A stretch of DNA of 64,000 nucleotides from Sinorhizobium sp. 8-89. GTDB lineage: Bacteria; Pseudomonadota; Alphaproteobacteria; Rhizobiales; Rhizobiaceae. Numbering within the stretch: position 1 is the first letter of the stretch; each line of letters starts with the position of its first letter. Shown piece by piece: positions 17,688 through 28,200 of the stretch. Under the pieces are notes generated by a model. It was not told the origin of the DNA, searched no databases, and worked only from the letters and a program-made list of their open reading frames with translations. Location: the NCBI RefSeq assembly GCF_030124325.1, contig NZ_JASKLR010000016.1, positions 1 to 64,000 on the forward strand, given 5' to 3'. Made by a program: the position numbers and the translations under genes.

Positions 17688-19279
17688 GTAGGCGGGCATC
17701 CGTGGAAGAACGTCCGGGCTCGCGCCGTATTGCTGTTTGCTTTGGTGATAGAAGGCGATGAACTCTTCGAGCGGCAGCGACCGGGCGAAGAACCAGCCCT
17801 GGCCGAAGGCGACCCCAAGCGCTGCCAGACTATCCGCCTGTTCCTTTGTCTTGATGCCTTCCGCCACAGCGACGAGAGACAGCGTCTTAGCCATGTCTAT
17901 GATGTGCGGTGTGACCGAGCTCGTCGCCGTATCCCTGCCGACCGTGTCGATGAAGGTCTTGTCGATTTTGAGGGCATCGAGCGGCAGCCCTTGCAGATAT
18001 TGCAGGCTCGAATAGCCGGTTCCGAAATCGTCGATGGCGACCATATGCCCGCGTGCGCGCGCTGCTGTGATCGTCTCCCGCGCGGACTCGATGTCCATCA
18101 GGCCGCGCTCGGTCACCTCCAGCCAGATTTGCTCATTGTGTATTCCGGTATGGTCGAGCGCGTTCTCGATCACCGACAGGAACCGCCCGGTCTTGAGGTC
18201 GAATACGCTGAGATTGATGGCGATGTGCAGCCCGCGATCGGCGACGAGAAGCTTGCCGAGGTCGGAGACGACTGCCTGGATCACCTGATCGGTGATGGGC
18301 AGGATGAGGCCGCTTTCCTCGGCCAGAGAGGAATGAAGAGATCGGGGCGGACGATCGATCCGTCCGGACGCCGCCACCGCACCAGCGCCTCCGCGCCGAC
18401 GCAAATATGCGTCTTCAACGCAACGATCGGCTGGTAGTGAACAATGAACTCCCTGTTCTGTACGGCAAGCGTCAGTTCTCCGAGCGGCGACAGCCGCTTC
18501 TTCGAAAGCCAGTAGACGATCCCGATGATGAAGGCGGCGATAGAGGCGCCGACCGGCAGGAGCATCATCTGCTGGCTCCTGAGATCATTCCGCATGCCGG
18601 TGCGCGGTGCGGTCGCGATTGCCAGCCAGCCGTCGCGGCGGGCCACGGCGAACAGATGGCTTTCGTTTATGCCGGTCCGCGGTGCGGCAATGATCGATTT
18701 GATCAAGGCCGGATCCGGGGCATTCAGCGCGCTGACGAGCGTACCGTTTGCGCCGACGATGGCGAGCGTTATGTCCTCGTCGAGGATCACGTCGACGAAG
18801 CGCAAGGGATCGACCAGCACGTTGTAGCTTCGGTGGTGAAGCGCCATCATCGGCTTGCCGCCGCTGACAGCGGGCTGGATCCGGATCGTCACGGCGACGC
18901 CGTCGGGCGTCACGTAATCCGCCCCGGCCTGTTCGACCGCTCCGTCCGTCACCCCCCAGGACGTGCACTTTAGGAACCCGTTCTCGAAATAGCCCATTTC
19001 CTCCACGGCGCGGCTGTCGAAGACGGCGAGCCGCATGCGGGCGATGTGGTCGGGCGAGCAGGGCTCTACGCCGGAATCGGCAATCGTGAAGAGCACAAGT
19101 CTTGCTTCGGCGAACGACCTGTTGGCGCGCGTGATGGCTCGTTCCGCGAAAAGCTCCAGGCGATCCTGCTCGGCCCTGACGGCGAGATTCCAGGAGACAT
19201 AGAGCATCACCGCGATCGGTATGATGGCGCCGATCACGGCAAGCGCCACAGCGACGATGACGACACGTTGCCGGTTCAC
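17673..19279 (-). pseudogene. CSS-motif EAL phosphodiesterase gene, frameshifted in a CT tract
   Basis: Two consecutive frames encode one protein. The first (GTG at 19279, GAGGA upstream) has a membrane helix, a periplasmic CSS domain (PCSPDHIARMR near residue 73 and KCTSWG), a second helix and the EAL start (VGAEALVRWRRPDG). It derails after DLFIPL. The second continues AEESGLILPITDQVIQ with INLSVFDL, WLEVTERGLMD, IDDFGTGYSSLQYL, LKIDKTF and VAEGIKT. The junction is (CT)3 on the minus strand (18325-18330); removing one CT joins them into a 534-aa cyclic-di-GMP phosphodiesterase. CSS-EAL proteins sense periplasmic redox through the two cysteines. Intact catalytic motifs argue for a recent event, slippage or sequence error. 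Confidence 0.82.
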
Positions 19280-19506
19280 TTCCGCGTCCTCGATGAAGCG
19301 GGCGATTGGCGGAATCGGCGGGCGCTTTCCGCCGGACGGTTCCTGCCAGCGCAGGCTGGCGCGGATATTACCATAAGGGGCTGGCGCCGTACGATCATGA
19401 GTGGAGTTGGGCGCCGGATACGTGCGGAATTTGCGGGAGGCGACCTTCACTGCGCGCAGGTTTGCCCATGTCTATTCGAGCTTCGCCCGCTGGCCGGCGT
19501 TCGCCG

Positions 19507-20181
19507 TCAGAGGAAACGTTCGGGGATATCGTCCTTGTAGGGGAACAGATCGAAATAGGGCTGCGCCTCGGCGAGCGTGCGCTGGAACGACGGACGCAGG
19601 AGCAATCGCTCGAAATAGGCAGCGAGGTTGGGATGGGTTGTTTCGAACGGCACGAGAATGCCGGCATAGAAGAGGGCGGGGCAGGCGGCGCAGTCGGCAA
19701 TCGTGAAGATCTCCCCGGTTGCGAAAGTCCTGTCGGCCACCTGGCGTTCGGCCATGTCATAGGCGACGGCGAGGGCTGCGCGCGCATCGGCGACGCCGCG
19801 GCGGTCGCTCTCGTCGGGTGCACGCAGCCTGTCCGTGACGATCTTCTGCATCGGTACCTGGACATAGAGGTCGAAGAAGCGATCCCAGAGCCTTGCTTCG
19901 AGCGCCTGCGTTACGTCGAGCGGAATGAGCGGCCTCCTGCCGGGATAGTACCGATCGAGATATTCGATGATGATCGAGGTTTCCGGCACCGTCCGGTCGC
20001 GGGCGTCATCGCGCAGCACCGGAATCTTGCCAACCGGCCAGAGTTCGAGAAAACGGGCGTTCTCCTCGGCGTCCGCGAGATCGACGAGCCGGCTCTCAAA
20101 GGGCGTGCCGGTCTCGTAAAGCGCGATCAGCACCTTGTGGCAGAAGGAGGCGAGCGGATGGAGATAGAGGGTGAGCGCCAT
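19507..20181 (-). CDS. Glutathione S-transferase family protein
   Basis: A 224-aa GST: N-terminal thioredoxin fold LTLYLHPLASFCHKVLIAL with a Ser/Cys pair at the active-site position, ELWPVGKIPVLRDD (cis-Pro) and ETSIIIEYLD (gamma-glutamyl-binding Glu-Thr/Ser). The helical C-terminal domain has the N-capping FTIADCAACPALFYA. It lies between the TetR gene and the EAL gene on the minus strand. Substrate unknown. Confidence 0.88.
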   Translation of the reverse strand: MALTLYLHPLASFCHKVLIALYETGTPFESRLVDLADAEENARFLELWPVGKIPVLRDDARDRTVPETSIIIEYLDRYYPGRRPLIPLDVTQALEARLWDRFFDLYVQVPMQKIVTDRLRAPDESDRRGVADARAALAVAYDMAERQVADRTFATGEIFTIADCAACPALFYAGILVPFETTHPNLAAYFERLLLRPSFQRTLAEAQPYFDLFPYKDDIPERFL

Positions 20182-20295
20182 CGGGTAATCCCTTGTCTTC
20201 GGTCGGATGCCGTCGTGGGATGACTATAGGGCGCGATCACGGCGCGAGAAAGAGGGGCCTTTTCGGTGCGCCGGTCAGGCTGTGATGCGCGGCCG

Positions 20296-20874
20296 TCAGC
20301 CGTTGTCAGCCCGCGCCTGCACAAATCCGGCGACAAAGCGGTCGAGGCTTTGCCGGACGTAATCCTGCACGGGCATGCGCGGATCGAAGCTCCACCAGAG
20401 GAGGGCGCCCTGCCACTGGGCGGCCACCATCAGGCCGATGCCGGCGGGTGCCTGCGGGGTATCGGCGAAGCGCGCCTCGATCGCTTCCGACAGCACGTCG
20501 CGCCAGCGTGCGCCGCGTGCGCGGAGCGCCGGGTCGCGCAGGTCCTCGCGCAGGATCATGAGGTCGTCGGCATAGGACTCGATGCCGCCGTAATCGCCGG
20601 AAAGCCCGATGAGCAGCGCCACCGCGCCTTCAGGCGTCCTCGGAGTGCTCTCGGCAAGCGCGAGTGTCAGGCGGTCGAGCCGGTCCCAGGCCTGCAGGAG
20701 GGCGGCCTGGATGAGCCGCGCCTTACTGTCGAAGCGCTGCACCAGCGTCGAGGCGGAAAGGCCGCAGCCGGCCGAAAGTGCGGCGAAGGTCAGTGCGTCC
20801 GGTCCATGCTTCCGCATGATCTCGAGCGCCATGTCGAGCACGTCTTCGTCGGGCAAGGTTTTGGGGCGAGGCAT
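20296..20874 (-). CDS. TetR-family regulator
   Basis: A 192-aa regulator with an N-terminal HTH: DEDVLDMALEIMRKHGPDALTFAALSAG then CGLSASTLVQRFDSKARLIQAAL. The C-terminal domain is helical. It diverges from the SDR gene with a palindrome between them, so it probably controls the SDR and itself. The downstream GST may be cotranscribed (114-base gap). Confidence 0.88.
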   Translation of the reverse strand: MPRPKTLPDEDVLDMALEIMRKHGPDALTFAALSAGCGLSASTLVQRFDSKARLIQAALLQAWDRLDRLTLALAESTPRTPEGAVALLIGLSGDYGGIESYADDLMILREDLRDPALRARGARWRDVLSEAIEARFADTPQAPAGIGLMVAAQWQGALLWWSFDPRMPVQDYVRQSLDRFVAGFVQARADNG

Positions 20875-20901
20875 TTTGGACCTTTATTTATAACCGAATA
20901 A

Positions 20902-20918
20902 GCGTTTATATATAACGC
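20902..20918. promoter_or_regulatory. Candidate TetR operator GCGTT-N7-AACGC
   Basis: An inverted repeat GCGTT TATATAT AACGC lies between the divergent tetR and SDR genes, inside an AT-rich promoter-like stretch (20882-20916). Position and symmetry suit a repressor site for the adjacent TetR protein. Confidence 0.55.
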
Positions 20919-20953
20919 TGACGCCGAATGCCAATGGTTTGATGGAGGAAGGG

Positions 20954-21862
20954 ATGTCGCTCACGGGAAAAGTGGCGCTGGTCGCCGGCGGAACACGCGG
21001 CGCGGGGCGCGGGATTGCGGTGGAACTCGGGGCCGCGGGAGCGACCGTCTACGTCACCGGGCGGACGACGCGCACGGAACAATCGGAGTACCGCCGGCCG
21101 GAAACGATCGAGGAAACGGCGGAACGGGTTACGGCGGCGGGCGGAGTCGGGATCTCCGTCCAGGTTGACCATCTGCAGCCGGAGCAGGTGAAAGCGCTCG
21201 TCGAGCGCATCCGCCAGGAGCGCGGCCGGCTCGATATTCTGGTCAACGACATCTGGGGCGGCGAGCGGCTGTTCGAGTGGAACAGGCCTGTTTGGGACCA
21301 CAATCTCGAAAACGGTCTCCGGATATTGCGGCTCGCGATCGACACGCATCTCATCACCGCGCACCACGCGCTGCCGCTTCTGATCGAACGTCCGGGTGGG
21401 CTTCTCGTCGAGGTGACGGACGGCACGGCCGAATACAATGCCGAGCACTACCGGCTCTCCCCGTTCTACGATCTCGCCAAGGTTTCGGCGAACCGTATGG
21501 CCTGGGCGCATGCCAACGATCTTGCGTCCCACGGCGCCACGGCGGTTTCGCTCACGCCAGGCTGGCTGCGTTCGGAAATGATGCTGGAGGCCTTCGGTGT
21601 GACGGAGGCCAACTGGCGCGAGGCGGCTGAGAAGCAGCCGCACTTCGTCATATCCGAAACGCCGCACTTCATCGGCCGCGCGGTGGCAGCACTTGCCGCC
21701 GACCCGGACAAGTCCCGCTGGAACGGCAAGTCTCTCTCAAGCGGCGGCCTCGCCAAGGTCTACGGCTTCACCGATCTCGACGGCTCGCGGCCGGATTGCT
21801 GGCGCTATATGGACGAGGTGATGGACCCCGGCAAGCCGGCGGACGCGACCGGATATCGTTAA
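20954..21862 (+). CDS. Short-chain dehydrogenase/reductase
   Basis: A 302-aa SDR. The cofactor loop is LVAGGTRGAGRGIAVELG (TGxxxGxG variant), the NNAG position reads VNDIWGG, and the catalytic Tyr-Lys pair is FYDLAKVS. It is longer than classical 250-aa SDRs and has a C-terminal extension with HFIGRAVAALAADPD. The ATG at 20954 has GGAGGAAGGG immediately upstream. Regulated most likely by the divergent TetR protein. Substrate unknown. Confidence 0.88.
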   Translation: MSLTGKVALVAGGTRGAGRGIAVELGAAGATVYVTGRTTRTEQSEYRRPETIEETAERVTAAGGVGISVQVDHLQPEQVKALVERIRQERGRLDILVNDIWGGERLFEWNRPVWDHNLENGLRILRLAIDTHLITAHHALPLLIERPGGLLVEVTDGTAEYNAEHYRLSPFYDLAKVSANRMAWAHANDLASHGATAVSLTPGWLRSEMMLEAFGVTEANWREAAEKQPHFVISETPHFIGRAVAALAADPDKSRWNGKSLSSGGLAKVYGFTDLDGSRPDCWRYMDEVMDPGKPADATGYR

Positions 21863-21923
21863 GCCCCGCGGAGTTCGCCCGCCCACCTTCCGCGTTTCCC
21901 ATCACAGGCGTATGATCGCGCTA

Positions 21924-22030
21924 CTGCATGTTTCCTTAAATCGGGGCCCGATTTTTAAGGACGAAAACATGCAGCAATCCGAAGCGCTACAGCGACCTTT
22001 GGGCGTCTGAAAAGACGCACGGCGCTGTAG
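21924..22030. repeat. RIME element, complete
   Basis: Two hairpins: GCATGTTTCC...AACATGC (with TTAAATCG/CGATTTTTAA inside) and CTACAGCG...GGGCGTCTGAAAAGACGC...CGCTGTAG, joined by GCAATCCGAAGCG. This is the arrangement of the RIME1 class of rhizobial intergenic mosaic elements. It lies between the SDR and methyltransferase genes. Confidence 0.8.
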
Positions 22031-22059
22031 GGCATGTGTTTGGCGGGAGGGCGAGCACG

Positions 22060-22872
22060 ATGGCGGAAACGGACAAGGTGTTTGCGGGCGCGATACCCGA
22101 TCTCTACGACCGACTGCTTGTGCCGCTCATCTTCGCGGATTATGCGCGCGACCTTGCCGCGCGCATGGCACGGCTGAAGCCCCATGACATTCTGGAGATC
22201 GCGGCCGGAACCGGTGTCGTCGCGCGCGCGCTCGCGCCGCAAATGGACGCCAACGCGCGGCTCGTCGCGACCGACCTCAACCAGCCGATGCTCGATCTTG
22301 CGGCTGAAAGGCAGGGCGACGATCCGCGCATCACCTGGCGGCAGGCGGACGCGCTGGCTCTGCCGTTCCCGGCCTGGAGCTTCGACGTCGTGCTCTGCCA
22401 GTTCGGGGCGATGTTCTTCCCGGACAGGGTGCAGGCCTACCGCGAGGCCCACCGCGTGCTGAAGCCGGGCGGCTATTTCCTCTTCAATGTCTGGGACGCG
22501 ATCGAGGCGAACGAATTGCCGCTGGCTGTGACGGAAGCCCTGGCCAAGCATTTTCCCGACGACCCGCCGCGCTTCCTCGCGAGAACACCGTATGGCTACG
22601 GTGATCCGGCCGCCGTCCGCGCCGACCTGGAGGCCGCCGGTTTCCGCAACATCACGCTGGAGACGCTGGAAATGAAAAGTGGCGCGCTCTCGGCGGAGGA
22701 GATCGCGACCGGTTTGTGCCAGGGGTCGCCGCTCAGAAACGAAATCGAGGCCCGCGACCCTTCGGGCCTCCACGCGGCGACGCGGGCGGCAGCCGATGCC
22801 CTTCGGCAACGCTTCGGCGAGGGGGCGGTCGTGGGGCGGATCAGGGCCCATGTCGTGAGCGCAAGCCGGTAG
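22060..22872 (+). CDS. Class I SAM-dependent methyltransferase (UbiE-like)
   Basis: A 270-aa methyltransferase: motif I HDILEIAAGTGVVARAL (about residue 42), acidic motif II VATDLNQPMLDLA, motif III/IV FDVVLCQFGAMFFPDRVQA and HRVLKPGGYFLFNVWD. Close in style to ubiquinone/menaquinone methyltransferase paralogues of unknown substrate. The start at 22060 has GGGAGGGCGAG upstream; the frame runs back into the RIME but that extension lacks support. Confidence 0.85.
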   Translation: MAETDKVFAGAIPDLYDRLLVPLIFADYARDLAARMARLKPHDILEIAAGTGVVARALAPQMDANARLVATDLNQPMLDLAAERQGDDPRITWRQADALALPFPAWSFDVVLCQFGAMFFPDRVQAYREAHRVLKPGGYFLFNVWDAIEANELPLAVTEALAKHFPDDPPRFLARTPYGYGDPAAVRADLEAAGFRNITLETLEMKSGALSAEEIATGLCQGSPLRNEIEARDPSGLHAATRAAADALRQRFGEGAVVGRIRAHVVSASR

Positions 22873-22883
22873 AGCATTTCCCC

Positions 22884-22935
22884 GCTCCATTGATCTGACG
22901 CGTAAATTCCAGACGGGAAACCGTTACACGCTCTA
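22884..22935. repeat. AATTCC-type intergenic repeat (partial)
   Basis: AAATTCCAGACGGGAAACCG followed by TTACACGCTCTACGG resembles the GCAATTCCGGACGGAAACCG-TTACGC unit at 41649; the right half is missing. Confidence 0.5.
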
Positions 22936-23028
22936 CGGTCTGCAACCCTGACAGCATAGAACAGCCGGATGGGGAAACCTGGCGAGCGGTTCCCGCCTGC
23001 ATCCTGCAAAAAAGACGGGAGGACGACG

Positions 23029-23610
23029 ATGCGAAAGCTGCAATCGCAAGGGGTTCATCACATCACGCTGGTCGGCGCGGACCGGCAGACATCGATCGAT
23101 TTCTGGGAAGGCCTGCTCGGCATGCCTTTCGTCTTCGAGCAGCCGAACCTCGACCGGGCGACGGAAAGCCATCTCTATTTCGATCCGGGCGATGGCCGGC
23201 TGATCACGGTGTTCACCGACGAGAACCGCAAGCCCGATCCGAAGCGCACGTCGACCGACATCGGCTGCGTGCATCACATCGCCTTCGCGGTCTCGCGCGC
23301 GACGTTCCGGCAGGCGGTCGAGCGCCTTGACGAGCGGGAGATCCGGCACAGCGGCGTCAAGGACCGCGGCTTCATGGACTCGATCTATTTCGAGGACCCG
23401 CTCGGGCTGTTGGTCGAGCTCGCCTCGTATCGCTTCGAGCCGCCGGCCGGCCACACCCACGCCGAGGTGCTCATGGAGGCGCACAAGGTGCGCGTGGCGC
23501 GCGGCGACTACAATATCTCCGAGGTGCATCTTGCCGACGCCATCGAGGTGCTGATCGAGCGGACACGGCCGTCTTTGTCGGCGGACCGGACGCCGAAGAA
23601 CCCCTATTGA
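23029..23610 (+). CDS. VOC-family dioxygenase-like protein
   Basis: A 193-aa protein of two beta-alpha-beta-beta-beta modules, like ring-cleaving (extradiol) dioxygenases and related VOC metalloenzymes. Likely metal ligands are His in VHHITLVG (residue about 10), His in GCVHHIAFAV (about 84) and Glu in GLLVELASYRF (about 127), the usual 2-His-1-Glu set. The C-terminal DYNISEVHLADAIEVL extension is family-specific. The ATG at 23029 has GGGAGGA upstream. Substrate unknown. Confidence 0.8.
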   Translation: MRKLQSQGVHHITLVGADRQTSIDFWEGLLGMPFVFEQPNLDRATESHLYFDPGDGRLITVFTDENRKPDPKRTSTDIGCVHHIAFAVSRATFRQAVERLDEREIRHSGVKDRGFMDSIYFEDPLGLLVELASYRFEPPAGHTHAEVLMEAHKVRVARGDYNISEVHLADAIEVLIERTRPSLSADRTPKNPY

Positions 23611-23739
23611 CGAGGGGAGAGGTAGACCAGGGGCGGGCGGCTTAATCGCAGTCGATAGCGCGTCTGACAAGACACGCCTCGCTGTCGTGGCGAGGCAGCA
23701 TGCAGCGCACGGCAAAGGCGTCCCGTCAACGCCGAACGG

Positions 23740-24816
23740 TCACCGCCGATAGAGCGACCAGTCCTTGCGTTGGCCACTGGCCTTGCCTTCGGCGAAGAAG
23801 ACGACGGCTTCGCCGGCCTGTTCGGCGGCGGTTTCGAGCGCCTTTTCGGCATGAGCGAAGAGGCTTGCCGCCGTATCGGCATCATAGGTGGTGCTGCAGC
23901 CGAAACGGGCCGTGACGGCGGGCATGCCCGGCCGCTGACCGTTGAAGGCGCGCAGACAGCTCATGCGGATATGCTCGGCAACACGCTGGACCTCCGCCTC
24001 GCTGGTCGTCGCGACGAGAATGCCGATCTGCGGCCGGTCGAGCCATGCGGCGAAATCGGTGGCATGGATGGTCTGCGAGACGACGGAGCCGAGCCGCTGC
24101 AGGATCGCTTCCTTGAGCTTGATCAGCTCCTTCTTCTCGAAGGGTTCGAGCGCCAGCAGATTGCAGAGGATCAGCGACGCACCGTCCGGATAGCGCTCAC
24201 CGCCGTAAAGCTCGGCGAGCTTGCGGTTGAAGCCGCGCCGGTTGGCGAGATTGGTGGCGGCGTGCGTGAACTTCGCGCGCTCGAACTCGTCGAGGTCGCC
24301 GGTGATCGCGCTCACCGCCGAGATATGGGTCGACACGCTTTCCAGCATCTCGTCGCTTTTCGAACGCTGGATCTCGGTCGCGGCGCGGATCGCCTGCAGC
24401 TCGGACTGGATCCTCTGGGTGTCGCCCGGATCAATCGAGGAGAAATTGCCGCTCGCCTGGCCGAGCATGGTCGAGTAGCTCGAAAGCGAGTTCTGGCCCG
24501 ATTGCAGCGACTCCTTCAACGTCGAGAGCTCGCTGTGGATGCGATTGGCGGATTCGTCGACGACCGATTGGCCGAAGTGGTGCGGCAGGTACATGCGCGC
24601 CAGCACGTCCAGATCCTCCTCGGTCACGTCGCGGCCGAGGCGCGCGAATTTCTCGCGCAGTTCCGGATTGTTGCCGCTGATGATTTCGCACATCAGCTCG
24701 TAATTGACCGGGGAGGCATCGATCTGCATCCGCTCGAGCGTGGCGAAGGCATTGTAATAGACGTCCCTGCGGATCTGCTGCGCAATATGTTTCGGGGAAG
24801 GGCTCACGACAGCCAT
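23740..24816 (-). CDS. Degenerate GGDEF-domain protein
   Basis: A 358-aa cytoplasmic protein. The first 170 residues are helical and largely conserved in rhizobial diguanylate-cyclase-like proteins (VNYELMCEIISGNNPELREKF). From about 185 the GGDEF fold begins: LANRRGFNRKLAELYGGERYPDGASLILCNLLALEPF. The DxLTGLxNR metal loop is reduced to TNLANRRGF, the DIDxFK motif reads CNLLALEPF, and the GGDEF signature position reads FAAWLDRPQIGIL. Catalytic and metal-binding residues are therefore absent, so it is probably a non-enzymatic effector or scaffold. It is monocistronic. Confidence 0.8.
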   Translation of the reverse strand: MAVVSPSPKHIAQQIRRDVYYNAFATLERMQIDASPVNYELMCEIISGNNPELREKFARLGRDVTEEDLDVLARMYLPHHFGQSVVDESANRIHSELSTLKESLQSGQNSLSSYSTMLGQASGNFSSIDPGDTQRIQSELQAIRAATEIQRSKSDEMLESVSTHISAVSAITGDLDEFERAKFTHAATNLANRRGFNRKLAELYGGERYPDGASLILCNLLALEPFEKKELIKLKEAILQRLGSVVSQTIHATDFAAWLDRPQIGILVATTSEAEVQRVAEHIRMSCLRAFNGQRPGMPAVTARFGCSTTYDADTAASLFAHAEKALETAAEQAGEAVVFFAEGKASGQRKDWSLYRR

Positions 24817-25128
24817 GGTGCGGCACCTTTCAAAAGAAGCGTCCGACGCGGATGGGGAGGAAACGCATGAAGCGGAAACCTCGGTCAGAAAACGGCGGCA
24901 ATGATTTTCTTCGACCCCGCATGATGCGGACGAACCGATGCCTGATGCATCCGATCGAACGGCTGAGAGTAACTGAACGCGCGTTAAAGGCGGGTGAAGG
25001 GAATGGGGAGAATTTTGCGGTCAGGGGATTTTAGAGGCGGAGAAGTAGCCGCTGGAGGTCGGAGCGAGCGCCGTTGCCATCACCGAAAACTCCATCCTCA
25101 AGTCTGTTGGATTGGCGGGAATGCCCAC
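24817..25128. other. Non-coding upstream region
   Basis: About 310 bases with no supported gene. Short frames here have rhizobial-like codons but no RBS or recognisable fold. It probably holds the promoter of the degenerate GGDEF gene. Confidence 0.35.
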
Positions 25129-25168
25129 ACCCACCTCATTCCGTGCTCGTCAACGGAATGAGGTGGGT
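25129..25168. repeat. Perfect 16-bp inverted repeat
   Basis: ACCCACCTCATTCCGT and its exact complement are separated by 8 bases. The CCTCATTCC core and the GCTCGTCA loop match the ends of the larger palindromic elements at 33258 and 40504, so it is probably a solo end of that family. It could also act as a terminator for the RND operon (minus strand). Confidence 0.7.
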
Positions 25169-25229
25169 AGGGCGCCGGCCCAAATCGGCTTGGTGGACCA
25201 CACGAGCGTCGAGTGTGAGTGCGCGTCCC

Positions 25230-28200
25230 TCAATCCTGTCCCACCGACTCATGCGCCCGCCGGGCCTCGGCCGCCTCGTGCTCGCCCCGCATCTCGGTCG
25301 CTTCCCTCGCTGCCGGCGGTACGCTTGTGCCGTGCTCTTTCAGCCCGGCGAGCTTGTGGCCGCGTTCGCGCAGCCACTGGAAGACGACATAGAGGGCGGG
25401 GATGATGAAGATGCCGAGGAGGGAGGCGGCGAGCATGCCGCCGGCGACGCCGGTGCCGACGGCGCGGCGGCTGAGCATGCCGGCGCCTTCGGCCGTGACC
25501 AGCGGGATCAGCCCCACGATGAAGGCGAAGCTAGTCATCATCACCGCGCGGAAGCGGGTGCGCGCGCCCTCGACGGCGGCCTCGACGATGCCCGCGCCTT
25601 TCTCACGCCGGAATTTTGCGAATTCGACAATCAGGATCGCGTTCTTCGACGCGAGCGCGATCAAGACGACAAGGCCGATCTGGGCGTAGATGTCGAAGGA
25701 GAGGCCGGCGATCAGCACCGAGACGAGGGCGCCCGCGACGCCGACGGCCACCGACAGGAGCACCGGAATCGGGATCGTCCAGCTTTCATAAAGCGCGACC
25801 AGGAAGAGATAGGCGAAGAGCACGGCGAGCGCCAGGATCACCGTCGTCTGGCCGGCGGCCTCGAGCTCCTGCAGCGCCGTGCCGGTCCACTCGTAGCTAA
25901 AGCCCGGCGGCAGCGTCGTCGCGGAAAGTGCGGCCATCGCCTGCAACGCCTCGCCCGAGGAGACGCCGGGGGCGGGCTGACCGTTCAGCGTGATCGAGCG
26001 GTTGTTGTTGTAGCGCACCATCGTCTGCGGGCCGACGATATAGTCGACGCGGGCGACCGAGGCGACCGGCACCATGCCGCCCGCGGCATTGCGCACATGC
26101 AGGCGCTGGATGTCGTTGACCGAGTCGCGATCGGCCTCGGCCGCCTGGAGGTTCACCTTCCAGCTGCGCCCGAAGAGGTTGAAGTCGTTGACATAGTAGG
26201 AGCCGAGCGTGCCCTGGAGCGTTGCGAAGAGATCGCTGATCGAGACGCCGAGCGCCTGCACGCGGTCGCGGTCGACATCGAGATAGAGCTGCGGCGAGCT
26301 TGCCGAATAGGTGGTGAAGGTAGGCCCGAGCTTCGGATCCTGGTTGGCGGCGACGATCAGCCCGCCGGCTGTCGCGGCGATGTCCGCGGCCGGGCGGCCC
26401 TGCAGGTCGAGCAACTGATATTCAAAGCCGGAGCCGGTGCCGAGCCCGAGGATCGGCGGCAGGTTGAAGGCGAAGACCTGTGCCTCGCGGATCGTCACGC
26501 CCTTGGCCATGGCGGTGGCGACCGCGCTGTTGACCGAGGCCGACGGCGCCTCGCGCTCGGCGAACGGCTTCATGGTGACGACGGCAAAGGCGCTGTTCGA
26601 CTTGGCAATACCGTCGAGGAAGCTGTAGCCGGCGACGCTGGTCACGTCCTGCACGCCTTCGATGCCGCGGAGGAAGCTCTCGACCTGGCGCAGCGCCACA
26701 TTGGTGCGGTTGTAGGAGGCGCCTTCGGGCAGGCGGACTTCCGTGAAGAACATGCCCTGGTCTTCGCTTGGCAGGAAGCCGGTCGGCACGACGCGGAACA
26801 GCCAGCCGCTGGCGCCGATCGCGACCACGAGCAGGATCACGCCGATCACGGCGCGCCGTGCAATCTTCTCGGCCACATAGACATAGCCGTCTCGGCCATT
26901 ATCGATGCGCCGCGAGAGCCAGCCGAGAATGCCGCGCTTCTCGCCGTGATGCGGCTTCAACAGGATCGAGCAGAGCGCGGGGCTGAGCGTCAGCGCGTTG
27001 ATGGCGGAAATCACCATCGACACCGAAACGGCGACCGCGAACTGCTGGAAGAGTTGGCCGCTCAAGCCCGGGATGAAGGCGACCGGCACGAAGACGGAAA
27101 GCAGCACGAGGGTGATGGCGACGATCGCGCCGGTGATTTCGCCCATGGCGAGGCGCGCCGCTTCCGGCGCCCGCATGCCGGGGTTTTCCTCCATCACGCG
27201 CTCGATGTTTTCGACGACGACGATCGCGTCGTCGACGACGATGCCGATCGCGAGCACCAGCGCCAGCAGCGACACGGTGTTGAGCGAGAAGCCCATTGCG
27301 AGGATCACCGCGAAGGTGCCGATGAGCGCCACCGGAACGGCGACGAGCGGAACCAGCGTCGCGCGCCAGTTGCCGAGGAAGAGGAAGACGACGATGATGA
27401 CAAGCACGAAGGCCTCGACCAGCGTGTGCACGACATTCTCGACGCTCGCCTCGACAAATTCGGAGGTGTCGTAGGAGATCTTGTAGGTCAGGCCTTCCGG
27501 GAAGGCCTGCGACAGGCGGTCCAGCGCGGCCCTGACGCCGTCGGAGGCTTCAAGCGCGTTGGCGCCCGGCGCCAGGTAGGTGCCGATCATCGCGACCGGC
27601 TTGCCATTGAAGCGGGCGCTCGAATCCGCGCTCGCCGCGCCGAGCTCCACCTTGGCGACGTCCCGCACGCGCACGAAGGAGCCGTCGGCTTCGGCGCGCA
27701 GCACCACGTTCTCGAACTGCGCCGGATCGGTGAGCCGCCCCTGGGTCTGCAGGTTCAACTGGAAGAGGGGATCGTCCGTCATCGGCTGGGCGCCGATGCG
27801 GCCGATCGCCGCCTGGATGTTCTGGGCGCGCAGCGCGTTGATCACGTCCGTCGGCGTCATGCCGAGGCTGGTCAGCCGGTCGATGTCGAGCACGACCCGC
27901 ATCGAATAATCCTGCGCGCCGAAGAGCGAGGCGTCGCCGACGCCCGGCACGCGCTTGATCGTGTCCATCACGTTGATGGTGGCGTAATTCGACAGGAACA
28001 GGTTGTCGAAGCTGTTGTTCTCGCCCTCGCCGTAGATGGCGATCACCTGCATCAGCGCGGAAGACTTCTTGCGCACGCTGACGCCGGTCTGCTTGACTTC
28101 GGAAGGCAGCCTGGGTTCGGCGAGCGAGACGCGGTTCTGCACGTTGACGGTGGCGATATCGGGATCGGTGCCGACGGCAAAGGTCACCGTCAGCGTGTAG

